A program made the position numbers and the translations under genes. Source: VRUE01 sp963728045 (GTDB lineage: Bacteria; Actinomycetota; Thermoleophilia; Solirubrobacterales; 70-9). From it: 64,000 bases of DNA. The stretch lies in contig CAVSIE010000003.1 of NCBI GenBank assembly GCA_963728045.1, positions 1 through 64,000 on the forward strand, read 5' to 3'. Below, one piece after another: positions 32,401 through 42,020 of this stretch. Position 1 is the first letter of the stretch; each line of letters starts with the position of its first letter. Below the pieces are notes generated by a model that saw only the letters and a program-made list of their open reading frames with translations, did not search any database and had not been told where the DNA came from.

Positions 32401-33492
32401 ATGATGCGAAAGCTTCTGCTCATCTGCGCTGCGCTGGTCGCGCTGGCGATGCCGGCCTCGGCCGGGGCCGCCCAGGCGCCGTGGAACTTCATCGGCATCG
32501 CGCCGCAGAACGCTGCCGAGGAGGCGGACTACCGGCTGATGGAGCTGGCCGAGATCGACAACGTGCGGCTGCCCCTGGTCTGGGCCCAGGTCCAGCCCGG
32601 CGTCCCGCTCGTGAGCGAGCCCGACTGGTCGGGGTTCGACCGCGCCGTCCGCCTCGCGGCCGAGCACGAGCTCCGCGTCTTCCCCTTCCTCTGGGGCTCA
32701 CCCCACTGGGTCGCCGCTCACCTCAGCTCGGAGCCCGTGGAAAGCGCCTGGCAGCGCCAGGCTTGGGCTGCCTTCCTGCGCGAAGCGGTCGGGCGCTACG
32801 GGCCCGAAGGCGAGTTCTGGGAAGAGAACCCCGAGCTGATTCGCCAGCCGATCCGGCGCTGGGAGATCTGGAACGAGCAGAACATCGTCACCTTCGCGCA
32901 CCGGCCGAACCCGGAGCGCTTCGCGCACCTGATCCGGCTCACCGGACGAGTGCTCCACCGGGCCGACCCCGGCGCCAAGGTCATCGTCGGGGGCCTATTC
33001 GGCCGTCCGCTGCAGATCCCGCCGAACGTCGCCTCGGGGGACTACCTCGCGCGCTTCTACCGGGCCCAGCCGCTGAAGCGCTTCTTCGACGGCATCGCCC
33101 TGCACCCCTACGTGGCCGACGCCGGCGCGATGCGGTCGCAGATCCTCAACCTGCGCCGCATCATGCGAATCAACGGCGATGGAGAGACCCCGCTCTACGT
33201 GACCGAGATGGGCTGGGGCTCCGACAGCTTCGAGTCGCGCTGGGAGCGCGGGCTCGACGGCCAGGCGCGCGAACTCGACCGCGCCTTCTCGATGCTGGTC
33301 AGGCAGCGCAAGCGCTGGCGCATCGGCGGGGCCTGGTGGTTCTCCTGGTCTGACGAGGGCGGCACCTGCCAGTTCTGCGACTCGGCGGGGCTGCTCACCG
33401 CTGGGCGCGAGGCGAAGCCCTCCTGGTACCGCTTCAACGCCTGGACCGGGGGCGACCCCGACACGGTTCCGCGCGCCGTCTTCGCCGAGTGA
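32401..33492 (+). CDS. Secreted clan-A glycoside hydrolase (cellulase-like)
   Basis: From ATG at 32,401 the product is 363 residues with a signal peptide (MRKLLLICAALVALAMPASA). The TIM-barrel catalytic pair is visible: WEIWNEQN (acid/base Glu, about residue 160) and YVTEMGWG (nucleophile Glu, about 268). The pattern is that of GH5/GH39-type enzymes; the substrate is unknown. The two in-frame codons ATGATG at 32,401 give the start; the upstream 15 codons lack signal-like character. Confidence 0.82.
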   Translation: MMRKLLLICAALVALAMPASAGAAQAPWNFIGIAPQNAAEEADYRLMELAEIDNVRLPLVWAQVQPGVPLVSEPDWSGFDRAVRLAAEHELRVFPFLWGSPHWVAAHLSSEPVESAWQRQAWAAFLREAVGRYGPEGEFWEENPELIRQPIRRWEIWNEQNIVTFAHRPNPERFAHLIRLTGRVLHRADPGAKVIVGGLFGRPLQIPPNVASGDYLARFYRAQPLKRFFDGIALHPYVADAGAMRSQILNLRRIMRINGDGETPLYVTEMGWGSDSFESRWERGLDGQARELDRAFSMLVRQRKRWRIGGAWWFSWSDEGGTCQFCDSAGLLTAGREAKPSWYRFNAWTGGDPDTVPRAVFAE

Positions 33493-33573
33493 CGGCGGGC
33501 GGGCCGAGAGCCGCCGGGCGCTAGGCTCCAACTCGATTTCGACCAGCCCAGTCCGACCAGGAGGAGACCCCCG

Positions 33574-34179
33574 ATGGCTTTCTCGGTTCCCGACCTTCCC
33601 TACGCATACGACGCGCTCGAGCCGCACATCGACGAGGCGACGATGCGCGTCCACCACGACAAGCACCACCAGACCTACGTCGACAAAGCGAACGAAGCCC
33701 TGGAGGGAACCGAGTGGGCCGACCGCGACGTCGAGGACGTGCTGCGCAACCTCTCCAGCCTGCCCGGCGACAAGCAGGGGCCGGTCCGCAACAACGCCGG
33801 CGGCCACTACAACCACACGCTGTTCTGGCAGATGCTCAGCCCGGACGGTGGCGGCGAGCCCAGCGGCGACCTCGGGGCCGCGATCGGCGAGACCTTCGGC
33901 TCCTTCGACTCCTTCAAGGACGAGTTCAAGAAAGCCGGCCTGACCCGCTTCGGCTCCGGCTGGGCCTGGCTAATCAAGGACAGCTCCGGGCTCGCAGTCG
34001 TCTCGACCCCGAACCAGGACTCGCCCGTCTCCGACGGCAGCGTGCCGCTGCTCGGCTGCGACGTCTGGGAGCACGCCTACTACCTCAAGTACCAGAACAA
34101 GCGCCCCGACTACATCGACGCCTTCTGGAACGTCGTCAACTGGGACTACGTCGCCCAGCGCCTCGCCGAGGCGGGCTGA
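33574..34179 (+). CDS. Superoxide dismutase, Fe/Mn type
   Basis: A 201-residue Fe/Mn superoxide dismutase. The four metal ligands are His27, His81 (GGHYNHTLFW), Asp163 and His167 (DVWEHAYY). It converts superoxide to oxygen and hydrogen peroxide in the cytoplasm. An AGGAGGAG ribosome-binding site precedes the ATG. The product is a single intact unit, unlike several neighbours. Confidence 0.97.
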   Translation: MAFSVPDLPYAYDALEPHIDEATMRVHHDKHHQTYVDKANEALEGTEWADRDVEDVLRNLSSLPGDKQGPVRNNAGGHYNHTLFWQMLSPDGGGEPSGDLGAAIGETFGSFDSFKDEFKKAGLTRFGSGWAWLIKDSSGLAVVSTPNQDSPVSDGSVPLLGCDVWEHAYYLKYQNKRPDYIDAFWNVVNWDYVAQRLAEAG

Positions 34180-34182
34180 GCG

Positions 34183-35830
34183 CTAAGAGGCGACTGGTGT
34201 CGCCGGCCGCGCCGCCTCCGGCAGGTGGCGCGGCTCGGCGCCCTCCTTGGGAGGGATCAGGCTCATCGCGTGCTCGGCCTTGGCGGTGATCGTCAGGCTC
34301 GGGTTGACGCCGGGGTTGGCTGGTATCGCCGCCCCGTCGCAGACCAGCAGGTTCTCGTAGCCGAAGACGCGGTTGCCAGCGTCGACGACGCCGGTGTCGG
34401 GGTCGGCGCCGACCACGGCGCCGCCGAGGATGTGGGCGGTCGAAGGGATGTTGCGGACCGACTCCGTGATCGCGCTCTGGGCGACCCCGCCGGTGCGCTT
34501 CTCGAACCAGCGCGCTACCTGCTCGGCAGCTGGGAGGTAGGTCGGATTGGGCCTCCCCGCGTCCTGCTCCGTGGTCAGGCGCACTCCGTTGCCGAACAGC
34601 TTCCGCTTCGGGCGGAAGTGCATCGCGGCGTCTACGGTCTGCATCACCAGCAGGATCACGGTGCGCTGCGACCAGCGGTGCGGGATCAGCATCCGCGCGG
34701 TGCGCAGCGGGTGGCGCAGGATCGCCGCCAGCCACTTCAGCGGCCGCGTTAGTTTCGTCCCCGGCCCGGTCATCGCGGTGAAGGTGCTGGCCATCGCGTC
34801 GCCGCCCTGGCCGTAGGTGACGACCTCGATGTGGGTGTCGGGATCGGGGTAGATGCTGGAGGTGATCGCCACCGAACGGCTGAAGTCGCGCTCGTCGTCG
34901 GGGGCGGTGACTGCCTGGATCGACTCCGAGTTGGTGCGGACCAGGTCGCCGAGCCGCCCGGAGACCCGCGGCAGGGCGCCGCTGTGACGGCAGTTGGCGA
35001 GCAGGTTGTTGGTGCCGAGGGCGCCGGCGGCGACGATCACGCCCTTCGCAGTCAGCGTTCGACGCTGCTTGCGCAGCCAGGAGCCGGAGCGCTCGCTGCT
35101 GACCGCGTAGCCGCCCGAGCCATCGGCGGCGCCGAGCGGGCGGATCTCGGTCACCTGGCGCTCGGGCACGATCTCGACCCCGAGCTTCTCGGCGAACCAG
35201 AGGTAGTTCTTCATCAGCGTGTTCTTGGCGCCGTGCCGGCAGCCGACCATGCAGCTGCCGCAGCGCATGCAGCCGGTGCGGCTCGGGCCCTCGCCTTCGA
35301 AGAAGGGATCGGGCACCTCGACGCCCGGGCTGGTCGAAGAAGACGCCGACCTGGGTGTTGGTGAAGGTCTCGCCGACGCCGATCTCCTCGCCGTATTCCT
35401 GCAACAGCTTGTCGGCCGGGCCTATGCCCTCGTACTCGACGACGCCGAGCATTCGCTCGGCGGTGTCGTAGTGGGGAGCGAGGTCGGTCTCCCAGTTGCC
35501 CAGCTCAGACCACTGCGGATCACGGAAGAAGGCGGGGCGGGCGCGGTAGAGGGTGTTGGCGTAGCCGAGGCTGCCGCCGCCGACGCCGCTGCCGGAGACG
35601 ATGAAGACGTCCTTGAAGAAGGTCATGCGCAGCACCCCCCGCATCCCCAGCCGCGGCATCCAGAAGTAGCGGCGGGGGTGGCGCAGGTTCGACTCGGCGA
35701 AGTCCTCGTCGCGGAAGCGGCTGCCGCACTCGAGCACGGCGACCGAGTAGCCCTTTTCCGCCAGGCGCAGGGCGGAGACCGACCCACCGAAGCCGGAGCC
35801 CACCACGATCCAGTCGTAGTCGTGCGTCAC
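34183..35830 (-). pseudogene. GMC/cholesterol-oxidase-like FAD oxidoreductase, one frameshift
   Basis: The N terminus holds the FAD-binding motif DYDWIVVGSGFGGSVSALRL (G-x-G-x-x-G), and the body has GCMRCGSCMVGCRHGAKNT, whose cysteine cluster is typical of the cholesterol-oxidase-like GMC branch. The C terminus has the FAD-binding NRVFGYENLLVCDGAAIPAN. One extra C at about 35,330 breaks the frame: removing it joins FFDQPG to VEVPDPFF. It probably oxidises a sterol or alcohol. Confidence 0.82.
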
Positions 35831-35849
35831 GGCGGGCCTTCGGAGTGGC

Positions 35850-36041
35850 CTAGGCCTCGCCCGGCTCGAGCGGCCTGAAGTCGCTGGTCCGGGCGCCGCA
35901 GACGGGGCAGAACCAGTCCTTGGGGATGTCCTCGAAGGCTGTTCCGGGGGGGATCCCGCCGTCCGGATCGCCCTCCGCGGGGTCGTAGATGAACCCGCAG
36001 CTCTCGCAGATCCAGAGCGTCGCTTCCTTGGTGGCGGTCAT
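35850..36041 (-). CDS. Rubredoxin
   Basis: A 63-residue protein with the two C-x-x-C-G iron-binding knuckles, CESCGFIYD and CPVCGARTSDF, and the usual Y-D-P-A-x-G-D loop. It carries one iron and transfers electrons. It is 19 bp from the GMC oxidoreductase start on the same strand, so it may serve that enzyme or the desaturase nearby. Confidence 0.95.
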   Translation of the reverse strand: MTATKEATLWICESCGFIYDPAEGDPDGGIPPGTAFEDIPKDWFCPVCGARTSDFRPLEPGEA

Positions 36042-36063
36042 CTCGGAAAAAGCTTAGAGGCGC

Positions 36064-36639
36064 TCAGTCTTTGCTGAAGCTGACCGAGACCGGCTCACGC
36101 TCGGTGGCGTCCTCGATCTCGAAGAACTCACGTGCTTTGAAATTGCCCTGGTTGGCGATGATCGACCCCGGGAACTGTTCGATGTCGGTGTTGTAGGCCT
36201 GCACGTTGGAGTTGTAGATCCGGCGCGAGGCCTGGATCTCGTCCTCGAGCTGGGAGAGCTCGCGGCTGAGCTGCTGGAAGTTCTCGGTGGCGCGCAGCGT
36301 CGGGTAGTTCTCGGCGACCGCTTTCACGTCCGCCAGCGCCTGAGTCAGCCTCTGCTCGGCTTTGGCGGTGTCCTCGACACTCGAGGCAGCCATCGCCTCG
36401 GCCCGCGCCTGGGTCGTCCGCTCGAACGTCTGACTCTCGTGCTCGGCGTAGCCCTTGACCGTCTCGACCAGGTTGGGGACGAGGTCGTGGCGGCGCTTCA
36501 GCTGCACGTCGATCCCACTCCAGGACTCGTCGACCCGGTTGCGGGCGGCGATGATCGAGTTGCGCTTGGCGATGAAGTAGAGGACCGCGATGACGACGAT
36601 CGCTACCACCGCGATGATGACCCAGGTCATTGCAGGCAA
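36064..36639 (-). CDS. LemA family membrane protein
   Basis: A 191-residue LemA. One N-terminal transmembrane helix (AMTWVIIAVVAIVVIAVLYF), then NRVDESWSGIDVQLKRRHDL and LVETVKGYAEHESQTFE, the conserved LemA helical block. Function is unknown in general; the soluble part is a four-helix bundle. It diverges from a hypothetical gene and is upstream of the rubredoxin. Confidence 0.93.
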   Translation of the reverse strand: MPAMTWVIIAVVAIVVIAVLYFIAKRNSIIAARNRVDESWSGIDVQLKRRHDLVPNLVETVKGYAEHESQTFERTTQARAEAMAASSVEDTAKAEQRLTQALADVKAVAENYPTLRATENFQQLSRELSQLEDEIQASRRIYNSNVQAYNTDIEQFPGSIIANQGNFKAREFFEIEDATEREPVSVSFSKD

Positions 36640-36680
36640 TCCTACTTGGCTCGCCGGCCAACTGCATAGGATCGGGCTCG

Positions 36681-37352
36681 ATGGGGGCCAAACAGGAAGC
36701 GCAGCAGTGGACCGAGGTCGTTAGCGGGTATGGCGAGCGCCACGACCTCCGCTACGAGTCCGTCGGTGGGATCAATCCCAAGGACGGCCCAGTGGCCCTC
36801 TGTGTGGGCGGCTCCAACCGGCTCACCGGGCAGCTCGCCGAGGGCTTCTGGGGGTCATCGTGCGATGCCGACGAGAAGGAGGTCGGCGGTTTCCTCAGCA
36901 AGGCGGTGCTGCCGACCGCGATCCTCGCCAAGGCACACATGCCCGACCTCGCCAGGGTGGCGCCGGCTTTCAACGTCGAGTCGATCGAGGGTCACGAGGC
37001 GCTCACCCAGCGCTTCGCCCGCAAGGTCGAGTTCGAGTCGATCGAGTTCAACCGCCGCTTCATCGCCACGGTCCCGCGCGAGTACGACCCGGTGGCGCTG
37101 CGGGAGCTGTTCGGCCCCGGCTTCCTCGAGTGGACGACGACGATGACCGGCGAGATCGACTTCGGCGTCAACGACCGCCAGCTCTGGTTCCTCTGGCGCC
37201 TACGGGAGCGCAGCGAGGCGGAGCTGGAGGAGGCGCTGCGCAACGCCGGCCAGCTGTTCAAGCGGTTGCAGGCGGAGATGGACGAGAGCGGCATCAACAC
37301 CTATCCGCCCGGCCCTTGGCACGCGGGGCTGGAGCCTTTTCCCAGCAGCTAG
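36681..37352 (+). CDS. Hypothetical protein, possible DUF3137-like
   Basis: A 223-residue soluble protein. The C-terminal half, with FARKVEFESIEFNRRFIATV and LFGPGFLEWTTTMTGEIDF, loosely resembles DUF3137 proteins, which are often encoded beside LemA. The family match is by pattern only. The N-terminal part (GGSNRLTGQLAEGFWG) has no known domain. No signal peptide or transmembrane segment. Confidence 0.6.
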   Translation: MGAKQEAQQWTEVVSGYGERHDLRYESVGGINPKDGPVALCVGGSNRLTGQLAEGFWGSSCDADEKEVGGFLSKAVLPTAILAKAHMPDLARVAPAFNVESIEGHEALTQRFARKVEFESIEFNRRFIATVPREYDPVALRELFGPGFLEWTTTMTGEIDFGVNDRQLWFLWRLRERSEAELEEALRNAGQLFKRLQAEMDESGINTYPPGPWHAGLEPFPSS

Positions 37353-37990
37353 GCCGGGTAGTCGGGATCGCCGGGGAGGACGACCCGGTGGTCCTCACGG
37401 GCGCCGATCACCTTGGGCAGGATCGGCTCGACCTCGCGCCCGCGGTAGGCCTCGATCGCCTCCTGCGAGGTGGCGAACGGCGTCAGCTCCTGTAGCTGGC
37501 TGATCGTGGGGAAGGCAAGGACCAGCTCGCCTGCCTCCTGCGCCTGCAGTGCGGCCTGGGGCTCGAACCAGCGCGCTTCGGTCGTCTCCACCCCGTCCGG
37601 CTTCGGCGGGGAGTGGGCGGGGGCGAGCGCGAGGAAGAACCAGGCGTCGAAGCGCCGCGAGATCACCTCGGGCGTGATCCAGCGCGAGAACAGCACCAGC
37701 TCCTCGTCTGCGGGCAGCTCGATCCCGGCCTCCTCGGCCAGCTCGCGCACCGCGCAGGCCCGGTGGCCGGCCTCGTCCTCGCCGTCCTCGGGATCGACCG
37801 CGCCGCCGGGGAAGACCCACACACCCGGCATGAACTTCGCCTTCTCGGTCCGCTTCATCAGCAGCACCTCGAGCGCCCGGTCGGCATGCTTGCCTCCTCT
37901 TCTCAGCAGCACTACAGAAGCCGATGGCCGGGGCACGGCCGGTGTTCCCAGATTGGGAGCCTCCGCCGGTCCACGATGCCGCTCGGTCAC
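37349..37990 (-). CDS. Nudix hydrolase
   Basis: A 213-residue protein. The Nudix box GGAVDPEDGEDEAGHRACAV followed by RELAEEAGIEL has a longer insertion than usual (AVDPED in place of G-x5-E), but R-E-L-x-E-E-x-G is intact. Such enzymes hydrolyse nucleotide diphosphate compounds with Mg2+. The N-terminal strand VVLLRRGGKHADRALEVLL and the arginine-rich C-terminal part are ordinary. It overlaps the preceding gene's stop by 4 bp on the opposite strand. Confidence 0.9.
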   Translation of the reverse strand: MTERHRGPAEAPNLGTPAVPRPSASVVLLRRGGKHADRALEVLLMKRTEKAKFMPGVWVFPGGAVDPEDGEDEAGHRACAVRELAEEAGIELPADEELVLFSRWITPEVISRRFDAWFFLALAPAHSPPKPDGVETTEARWFEPQAALQAQEAGELVLAFPTISQLQELTPFATSQEAIEAYRGREVEPILPKVIGAREDHRVVLPGDPDYPA

Positions 37991-38089
37991 GCGGCCAGCG
38001 TATCTCGCGCCGTAGGGGGGCCCACCCCTGAGGAAGCTTTAGCTACCGGAAGGGGTGGGGGGTCCCCTGCGGCGACAGGACCCGCGCGC

Positions 38090-39394
38090 CTACGCCGCTT
38101 GCGCGAGCGGTGCTTCCACTGCGCACGCGGCCCGAATCGAATCAGCGGTAATTGAGGTGAGCCGGCGCAAATCCCGCTCGGAGATCGAGAGCGGGGGCAT
38201 GAGGACGACGACGTCGCTGAGCGGGCGGATGATGGCGCCGCGCTCGCGCGCCTCCAGCGTCACCCTGTGCCCGAGGCGCTGGGCGGGATCGTGCTCGCCG
38301 AGGTCGATTCCGACCATGAAGCCATAGCCACGCACCTCTGCCACCTCTGGCATCGCCCCGACCTCGGCCAGCAGCTCCTCCAGCAGCTCGATCTTGGGCT
38401 GGAGGCGCTCCAGGGTCCGCTCCCGCTCGAAGGCGTCGAGGCTGGCGATCGCGGCGGCGCAGGCGAGCGGGTTGCCGGTGTAGGTGTGGCCGTGGAAGAA
38501 GGTGCGGAACTCCTCGGGGTCGCCGAGGAAGCCCTCGTAGATGCGTTCGGTCGCCAGCGTCGCCGCCAGCGGCAGGTAGCCGCCGGTGAGCCCCTTGGCG
38601 ACGCAGAGCAGGTCGGGGGAGATCTCTTCGTGGTCGCAGGCGAACATCGTCCCGGTGCGGCCGAACCCGGTCGCCACCTCGTCGCAGATCAGGAGCACGC
38701 CGAAGCGGTCGCAGAGCTCGCGCACGGCGCGCAGGTAGCCCGGCGGCTGGATCAGCATCCCGGCAGCGCCCTGGACCAGCGGCTCGACGATCACCGCGGC
38801 GATCTCCTCCTCGTGGGCGGCGAGCACCCGCTCGAGGTCGCCGGCGTCGCCGGGCTCGGCGGCGTGGTTCTCGAAGAGCAGCGGCCTGTAGGTGGAGTGG
38901 AAGAGCTCGATCCCCCCGACGGCGACGGCTCCGAGCGTGTCGCCGTGGTAGGAGTGCCGCAGGTGGACGAAGGAGGTGCGGCGGGTGTGCTGGCCGCCAC
39001 GCTGCTGCTGGTACTGGAAGGCCATCTTCAGCGCGATCTCGACCGCGGTCGAGCCGGACTCCGAGTAGAAGACGCGCGAGAGCCCCTGCGGCGCGATCTC
39101 GACCAGACGGGCGGCGAGCTCCGTGGCGCAGGGGTGGGCGAGGCCGAGCGTGGTCGAGTGGGCGACCTTGGCGAGCTGCTCGCGCACGGCCGCGTCGATG
39201 TCGGGGTGGCGGTGACCGTGGACGTTGCACCAGAGCGAGGAGACGCCGTCGATGTAGCGACTCCCGTCCGTCGCGATCAGGTCCGTGCCCTCACCGCGCT
39301 CGATCGTCAGCGGCTCTTCCTCGCACCAGCCCTGCTGCTGCGTGAACGGGTGCCAGAGATGGTCCCGATCGAGCTGCGCGTGGTCCACCGACAT
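38090..39394 (-). CDS. bioA: Adenosylmethionine-8-amino-7-oxononanoate aminotransferase
   Basis: A 434-residue PLP aminotransferase of class III. RDHLWHPFTQQQGWCEEEPL is the BioA N-terminal signature, and LLICDEVATGFGRTG (PLP-binding Asp) and VAKGLTGGYLPL (PLP Lys) follow. It converts KAPA to DAPA in biotin synthesis. The ATG at residue 13 of the longer frame is chosen by homology. It is separated by 10 kb from bioB-bioF-bioD and diverges from the reductase gene. Confidence 0.93.
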   Translation of the reverse strand: MSVDHAQLDRDHLWHPFTQQQGWCEEEPLTIERGEGTDLIATDGSRYIDGVSSLWCNVHGHRHPDIDAAVREQLAKVAHSTTLGLAHPCATELAARLVEIAPQGLSRVFYSESGSTAVEIALKMAFQYQQQRGGQHTRRTSFVHLRHSYHGDTLGAVAVGGIELFHSTYRPLLFENHAAEPGDAGDLERVLAAHEEEIAAVIVEPLVQGAAGMLIQPPGYLRAVRELCDRFGVLLICDEVATGFGRTGTMFACDHEEISPDLLCVAKGLTGGYLPLAATLATERIYEGFLGDPEEFRTFFHGHTYTGNPLACAAAIASLDAFERERTLERLQPKIELLEELLAEVGAMPEVAEVRGYGFMVGIDLGEHDPAQRLGHRVTLEARERGAIIRPLSDVVVLMPPLSISERDLRRLTSITADSIRAACAVEAPLAQAA

Positions 39395-39525
39395 CGCCGC
39401 CACCGACCCTAGCCCCGCGCTCGGCGGCAAGACACGAAGCGCGCCGCTTCACGCTGGGGCCAAGTGGGTAGGAAGCGTGCGGCTTCGCACAAACCTCTAC
39501 ACCGATAGCTGTAATCATTTACCCA

Positions 39526-40623
39526 ATGGCCGAGAGTGGAGCACCCCCGCAGGTCCCGCCGATGCGCCGCCGGGCGCTGCACGTCGTCCGCTCCCTCTTC
39601 ACCCCGCTGCTCCCGGACGACTACCTCGAACTGATCAACCCGCTCTGGTCGACGCGCGAGCTGCGCGGGAGGATCGAGCGGATCGACCGGGAGACGCCCG
39701 ACGCGGTCACGGTGCTGATCCGCCCCGGCTTCGAGTGGCCCGGGCACCGGCCGGGGCAGTACCTGCGGATAGGAGTCGTCGTCGACGGGGTGCACCACTG
39801 GCGCGCCTACTCGCTCACCTCGGAGCCCGGGCGCCCGGACGGGTGCATCAGCATCACCCCGAAGCTGGTCGAGGCCGGCAAGGTCTCGCCCTTCCTGGTC
39901 GCCGCAGCCAGGCCAGGGGACGTCGTCCGCCTCGGCGGGGTCGAAGGGACCTTCGTCCTGCCGGAGCCGCTGCCCGACAAGCTGCTCTTCATCAGCGCCG
40001 GCAGCGGGATAACGCCGATCATGAGCATGCTGCGCAGCCTGCACCGCGACGATGCGCTCGGCGACGCGGTCCACCTCCACTCGGCGCGCAGCGCCGACGG
40101 GGTGATCTTCTCCGACCTCCTGGGCAAGATCGCCGCGGCCCAGCAGGGCTACGAGCTGCACCTGCGCCTCACCGGCGAGCAGGGCAGGCTCGCCCCCGAG
40201 GACCTCGACCGGCTCTGCCCCGACTGGCGCGACCGCCACACCTTCCTCTCGGGCCCGGCGGAGATGCTCGACGCGATGAGCGAGCGCTGGGAGCGCGACG
40301 GCGATCGGGACCTGCTCCACATGGAGCGCTTCCAGCCGGTGATCGGCGGCGAGCCGGGCGAAGGGGAGGGCGGCCGCGTTCGGTTCACGAAAAGCGGCGT
40401 CGAGGCCACCTGCGACAGCGGCACGCCGATCCTCGTCGGCGGCGAGGAGGCCGGCGCGACGCTTCCCTTCGGCTGCCGCATGGGGATCTGCCACACCTGC
40501 GTCGGCCGGCTCTGCAAGGGCGAGGTGCGCGACCTGCGCACCGGTGAGGTCCACGGCAGCGAGGGGGAGATGGTCCGCACCTGTGTCAACTCCCCCGAGG
40601 GCCCGATCGAGATTGCGCTTTGA
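39526..40623 (+). CDS. Ferredoxin reductase with C-terminal 2Fe-2S domain
   Basis: A 365-residue protein: an FAD-binding barrel (HRPGQYLRIGV, HHWRAYSLTSEPG), an NAD(P) domain (LFISAGSGITPIMSML) and a C-terminal plant-type ferredoxin (FGCRMGICHTCVGRLCKG, C-x4-C-x2-C, with the fourth Cys in VRTCVNSPEG). This architecture and its place just before a desaturase match the Rv3230c-DesA3 electron pair of mycobacteria. It is separated from the desaturase by 19 bp with AAGAAAGGGAAACG before its start. Confidence 0.9.
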   Translation: MAESGAPPQVPPMRRRALHVVRSLFTPLLPDDYLELINPLWSTRELRGRIERIDRETPDAVTVLIRPGFEWPGHRPGQYLRIGVVVDGVHHWRAYSLTSEPGRPDGCISITPKLVEAGKVSPFLVAAARPGDVVRLGGVEGTFVLPEPLPDKLLFISAGSGITPIMSMLRSLHRDDALGDAVHLHSARSADGVIFSDLLGKIAAAQQGYELHLRLTGEQGRLAPEDLDRLCPDWRDRHTFLSGPAEMLDAMSERWERDGDRDLLHMERFQPVIGGEPGEGEGGRVRFTKSGVEATCDSGTPILVGGEEAGATLPFGCRMGICHTCVGRLCKGEVRDLRTGEVHGSEGEMVRTCVNSPEGPIEIAL

Positions 40624-40642
40624 AAGCTAAGAAAGGGAAACG

Positions 40643-41881
40643 ATGAACGCAACGAGTGCCGAGGTCGCGAGCCCGCTCGCGCACCTCTCGGCGGAGCAGC
40701 TCGACGAGCTTGCCCGCGAGCTCGACGAGATCCGCGACCGGACGTTCGCCGACCTCGGCGAACGCGACCGCCGCTACATCGAGAGCATGATCGCGATGCA
40801 GCGCCGCCTGGCGGTGATGGGGCGCGTGCTGCTGCTCGGCGCGCGCTACCGCCCCGCCAAGGTCGCCGGCGCCGCCGCGCTCTCGATGGCGAAGATCCTC
40901 GAGAACATGGAGATCGGGCACAACGTCCTGCACGGGCAGTGGGACTGGATGAACGACCCCCAGATCAACTCCTCCACCTGGGACTGGGACACCGCCTCGA
41001 CCGCGGAGGCGTGGAAGCACTCGCACAACTACGTGCACCACACCTTCACCAACATCCTCGGCAAGGACAAGGACCTCGGCTACGAGATCATGCGGATCGA
41101 CCCGCAGCAGAAGTGGCGCCCCGTCTACCTCCTGCAGCCGCTCTACAACCTCCTGCTGGCGGCGTTCTTCGAGTGGGGCGTGGCGGTCCACGACCTCGAC
41201 TTCGAGGCGATCCGGACGGGCCGCAAGTCCAAGGCGCAGATCAAGCGCGAGCTCGCCGGCATCCGCGAGAAGGCGAAGAACCAGGTAGTCAAGGACTACA
41301 TCGCCTGGCCGCTGCTGAGCGGCTTGGCGATGGCGGCCCTGGACGCCGGTCTCGAGGTTCGTAGTGGCGGCGGGCGGCGACGGGGCGGCCTGGCAGGGGT
41401 CCTAAAGCGGGCTCTTCGTGGCGGGGGGCGCTCCTACCGCGCGGCGGCGTCGGCAAACGCGACCGCGAACATCGCCCGCAACGTTTGGGCCTACGCGATC
41501 ATCTTCTGCGGCCACTTCCCAGACCAGACCCACACCTTCAGGCCCGAGGAGGTCGAGGACGAGAGTCGTGGCGGCTGGTACGTGCGCCAGCTGACCGGGG
41601 CGGCGAACATCGAGGGCAGCCCGCTCTTCCACGTCGCCAGCGGCAACCTCGGCTACCAGGTCGAGCACCATCTCTTCCCGGACCTGCCGAGCACCCGCTA
41701 TGCGGAGATCGCGCCCCAGGTCAAGCAAGTCTGCGAGCGCTACGGGCTTCCGTACAACAGCGGCCCCTTCGGCCAACAGCTGGGGATGGTGCAGCGGACG
41801 ATCCTGCGACTCGCCTTCCCGGGAGGCGCGCCGCGGCCGAAGCCCGGCCCCTACCGTGGGGAGGACCACCCGGCTCTGTGA
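40643..41881 (+). CDS. Fatty acid desaturase, DesA3-like, with internal insertion
   Basis: A 412-residue integral membrane desaturase. The three histidine boxes are GHNVLHGQ, HSHNYVHH and QVEHH (in LGYQVEHHLFPDLPS), which hold the diiron centre. Residues about 234-268, between LSGLAMAALDAG and SANATANIARNVWA, contain a Gly/Arg-rich segment that has no counterpart in DesA3-type proteins and uses codons rare here (CGT, AGT, CTT, CTA). It may be a low-complexity insertion. The stop codon lies inside the left direct repeat of the transposon. Confidence 0.88.
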   Translation: MNATSAEVASPLAHLSAEQLDELARELDEIRDRTFADLGERDRRYIESMIAMQRRLAVMGRVLLLGARYRPAKVAGAAALSMAKILENMEIGHNVLHGQWDWMNDPQINSSTWDWDTASTAEAWKHSHNYVHHTFTNILGKDKDLGYEIMRIDPQQKWRPVYLLQPLYNLLLAAFFEWGVAVHDLDFEAIRTGRKSKAQIKRELAGIREKAKNQVVKDYIAWPLLSGLAMAALDAGLEVRSGGGRRRGGLAGVLKRALRGGGRSYRAAASANATANIARNVWAYAIIFCGHFPDQTHTFRPEEVEDESRGGWYVRQLTGAANIEGSPLFHVASGNLGYQVEHHLFPDLPSTRYAEIAPQVKQVCERYGLPYNSGPFGQQLGMVQRTILRLAFPGGAPRPKPGPYRGEDHPAL

Positions 41882-41893
41882 TATCGCTCACAT
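41877..41893. repeat. Left direct repeat of the transposon, CRP-like palindrome
   Basis: TGTGATATCGCTCACAT. Its first 16 bases fit TGTGA-N6-TCACA, the CRP consensus. It overlaps the desaturase stop codon. A second, identical copy is at 46,950-46,966. Confidence 0.8.
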
Positions 41894-41914
41894 ATATCCC
41901 TTCTCTGTAGAAGC
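41892..41914. repeat. Left terminal inverted repeat
   Basis: A 23-bp sequence beginning ATATATCCCTTCTCTG that is the exact reverse complement of 46,928-46,950. The last two bases of the direct repeat are shared, so the exact boundary is uncertain by 2 bp. Confidence 0.85.
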
Positions 41915-42020
41915 GGAATCCATCCCTGATCGGCCCTAGCTTCCTGCCTCGTCCAGATCAAAACGGCCGGGGCGCCGCGCTAACGGCCCCCGGCCTGGCA
42001 CCGAAAGGCGGAACCTTCCG

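Noticed and set aside
38040..38090. Small gene after bioA on either strand
   Set aside because: Short frames here have no ribosome-binding site or domain and look like shadows.
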